Shown here piece by piece: positions 21,438 to 21,761 of a stretch of DNA of 21,761 nt (position 1 is its first letter; every line of letters starts with the position of its first letter). The translations under genes and the position numbers were made by a program. Source of the stretch: Pholiota molesta (lineage: Eukaryota; Basidiomycota; Agaricomycetes; Agaricales; Strophariaceae); the NCBI GenBank assembly GCA_014925825.1, contig JACGCK010000470.1:1-21761 (forward strand). The letters are read 5' to 3'. Below the pieces are notes generated by a model. That model had not been told where the DNA came from. It was given only the letters and a program-made list of their open reading frames with translations, and searched no databases.

Positions 21438-21761
21438 ATGGCCGAAATTGCACCCCCTCCGACGTCGTCAATGGAGGTCGATGGCACCAATGTAGCTCCC
21501 GCGGCGACCTCCGAGCCCCCGAATCCCGTCGATGACTATGCATGCGAAACACTTTATATCCAGAATTTGAACGAGAAGATTAAACCCGATGGTGCGTTGT
21601 TAAAGTTCTGGGATGGTGAACTTGCTTTCTGACTTCTATGCTGTAGTGATGAAGGCATCCCTGCGGGGCCTGTTTAAGGTCTATGGAGAAGTGCTGGACG
21701 TGGTGGCCCACAGCAATCTGCGCATGCGGGGACAAGCCTTCGTTTCGTTTCCTTCGGCAGA
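21438..21761 (+). CDS. U2 snRNP B''/U1A-type RRM protein, 5' part
   Basis: Exon 1 (21438-21591) and exon 2 (from 21647, cut by the window end) flank a 55-nt GT..AG intron and give the first 89 complete codons. After a Pro/Ala-rich leader of about 35 residues, the first RNA-recognition motif begins: RNP2 reads LYIQNLNEKIK and RNP1 reads RMRGQAFVSF. The helix between, KASLRGLFKVYGEVLDVV, matches the U1A/U2B''/SNF group. Family members bind stem-loops of U1 or U2 snRNA, and U2B'' acts with U2A'. Which of the two this is cannot be told without the C-terminal half. The start is the first ATG in good sequence context and gives the normal leader length. The gene is partial only because the window stops. 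Confidence 0.92.

Overview
The window looks like nuclear DNA of a filamentous basidiomycete, most likely an Agaricomycete. Genes are dense and cut by many short introns (about 48-146 nt, GT..AG). The set includes a DUF6593 protein, a mushroom-type GH16 glucanase, a large-subunit catalase with a DJ-1-like tail, HAT1 and a U2B''/U1A-type RRM protein. No bacterial operon, CRISPR array, tRNA, rRNA or intact transposon was seen. The species cannot be named from this sequence.

Layout, left to right. (1) 1-1763 is a gene-free flank. (2) 1764-4232 (+) encodes a Ser/Ala/Pro/Glu-rich protein of unknown function whose frame is broken three times in the same direction. (3) 4233-6615 is a long non-coding stretch with a strongly pyrimidine-rich + strand. 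(4) 6616-7227 (+) is a five-exon MIF-like tautomerase. (5) 7913-9872 (+) is glutathione reductase, eight exons, preceded by an AUG-less frame that reads like a mitochondrial presequence. (6) 10367-11011 (+) is YAE1, an adaptor for Fe-S loading of ABCE1/Rli1. (7) About 11225-11439 is a decayed copy of the glutathione reductase 3' end. (8) 11579-14250 (-) is a nine-exon large-subunit catalase. (9) 14639-16524 (-) is a 13-exon secreted GH16 glucanase with 12-nt and 15-nt microexons. (10) 16525-18134 is mostly non-coding, with one doubtful minus-strand ORF. (11) 18135-20034 (+) is histone acetyltransferase HAT1, 11 exons. (12) 20153-21007 (-) is a DUF6593 protein with two frame breaks. (13) 21438 to the window end (+) is the 5' part of a U2B''/U1A-type spliceosomal RRM protein.

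Functional reading. Glutathione reductase and catalase are both peroxide/thiol defence enzymes. YAE1 (Fe-S protein maturation) and a MIF-fold tautomerase lie beside them, so 6.6-14.3 kb is a redox-flavoured neighbourhood. The genes are not co-oriented, and the linkage may be chance. Composition changes visibly: the left half (the 1.8-4.2 kb gene, the main glutathione reductase exon, YAE1 exon 2) is very GC-rich at third codon positions, while everything right of about 11 kb is much more balanced.

All exon models were derived by hand from splice signals, reading-frame continuity and remembered family consensus. No alignment or search was run.
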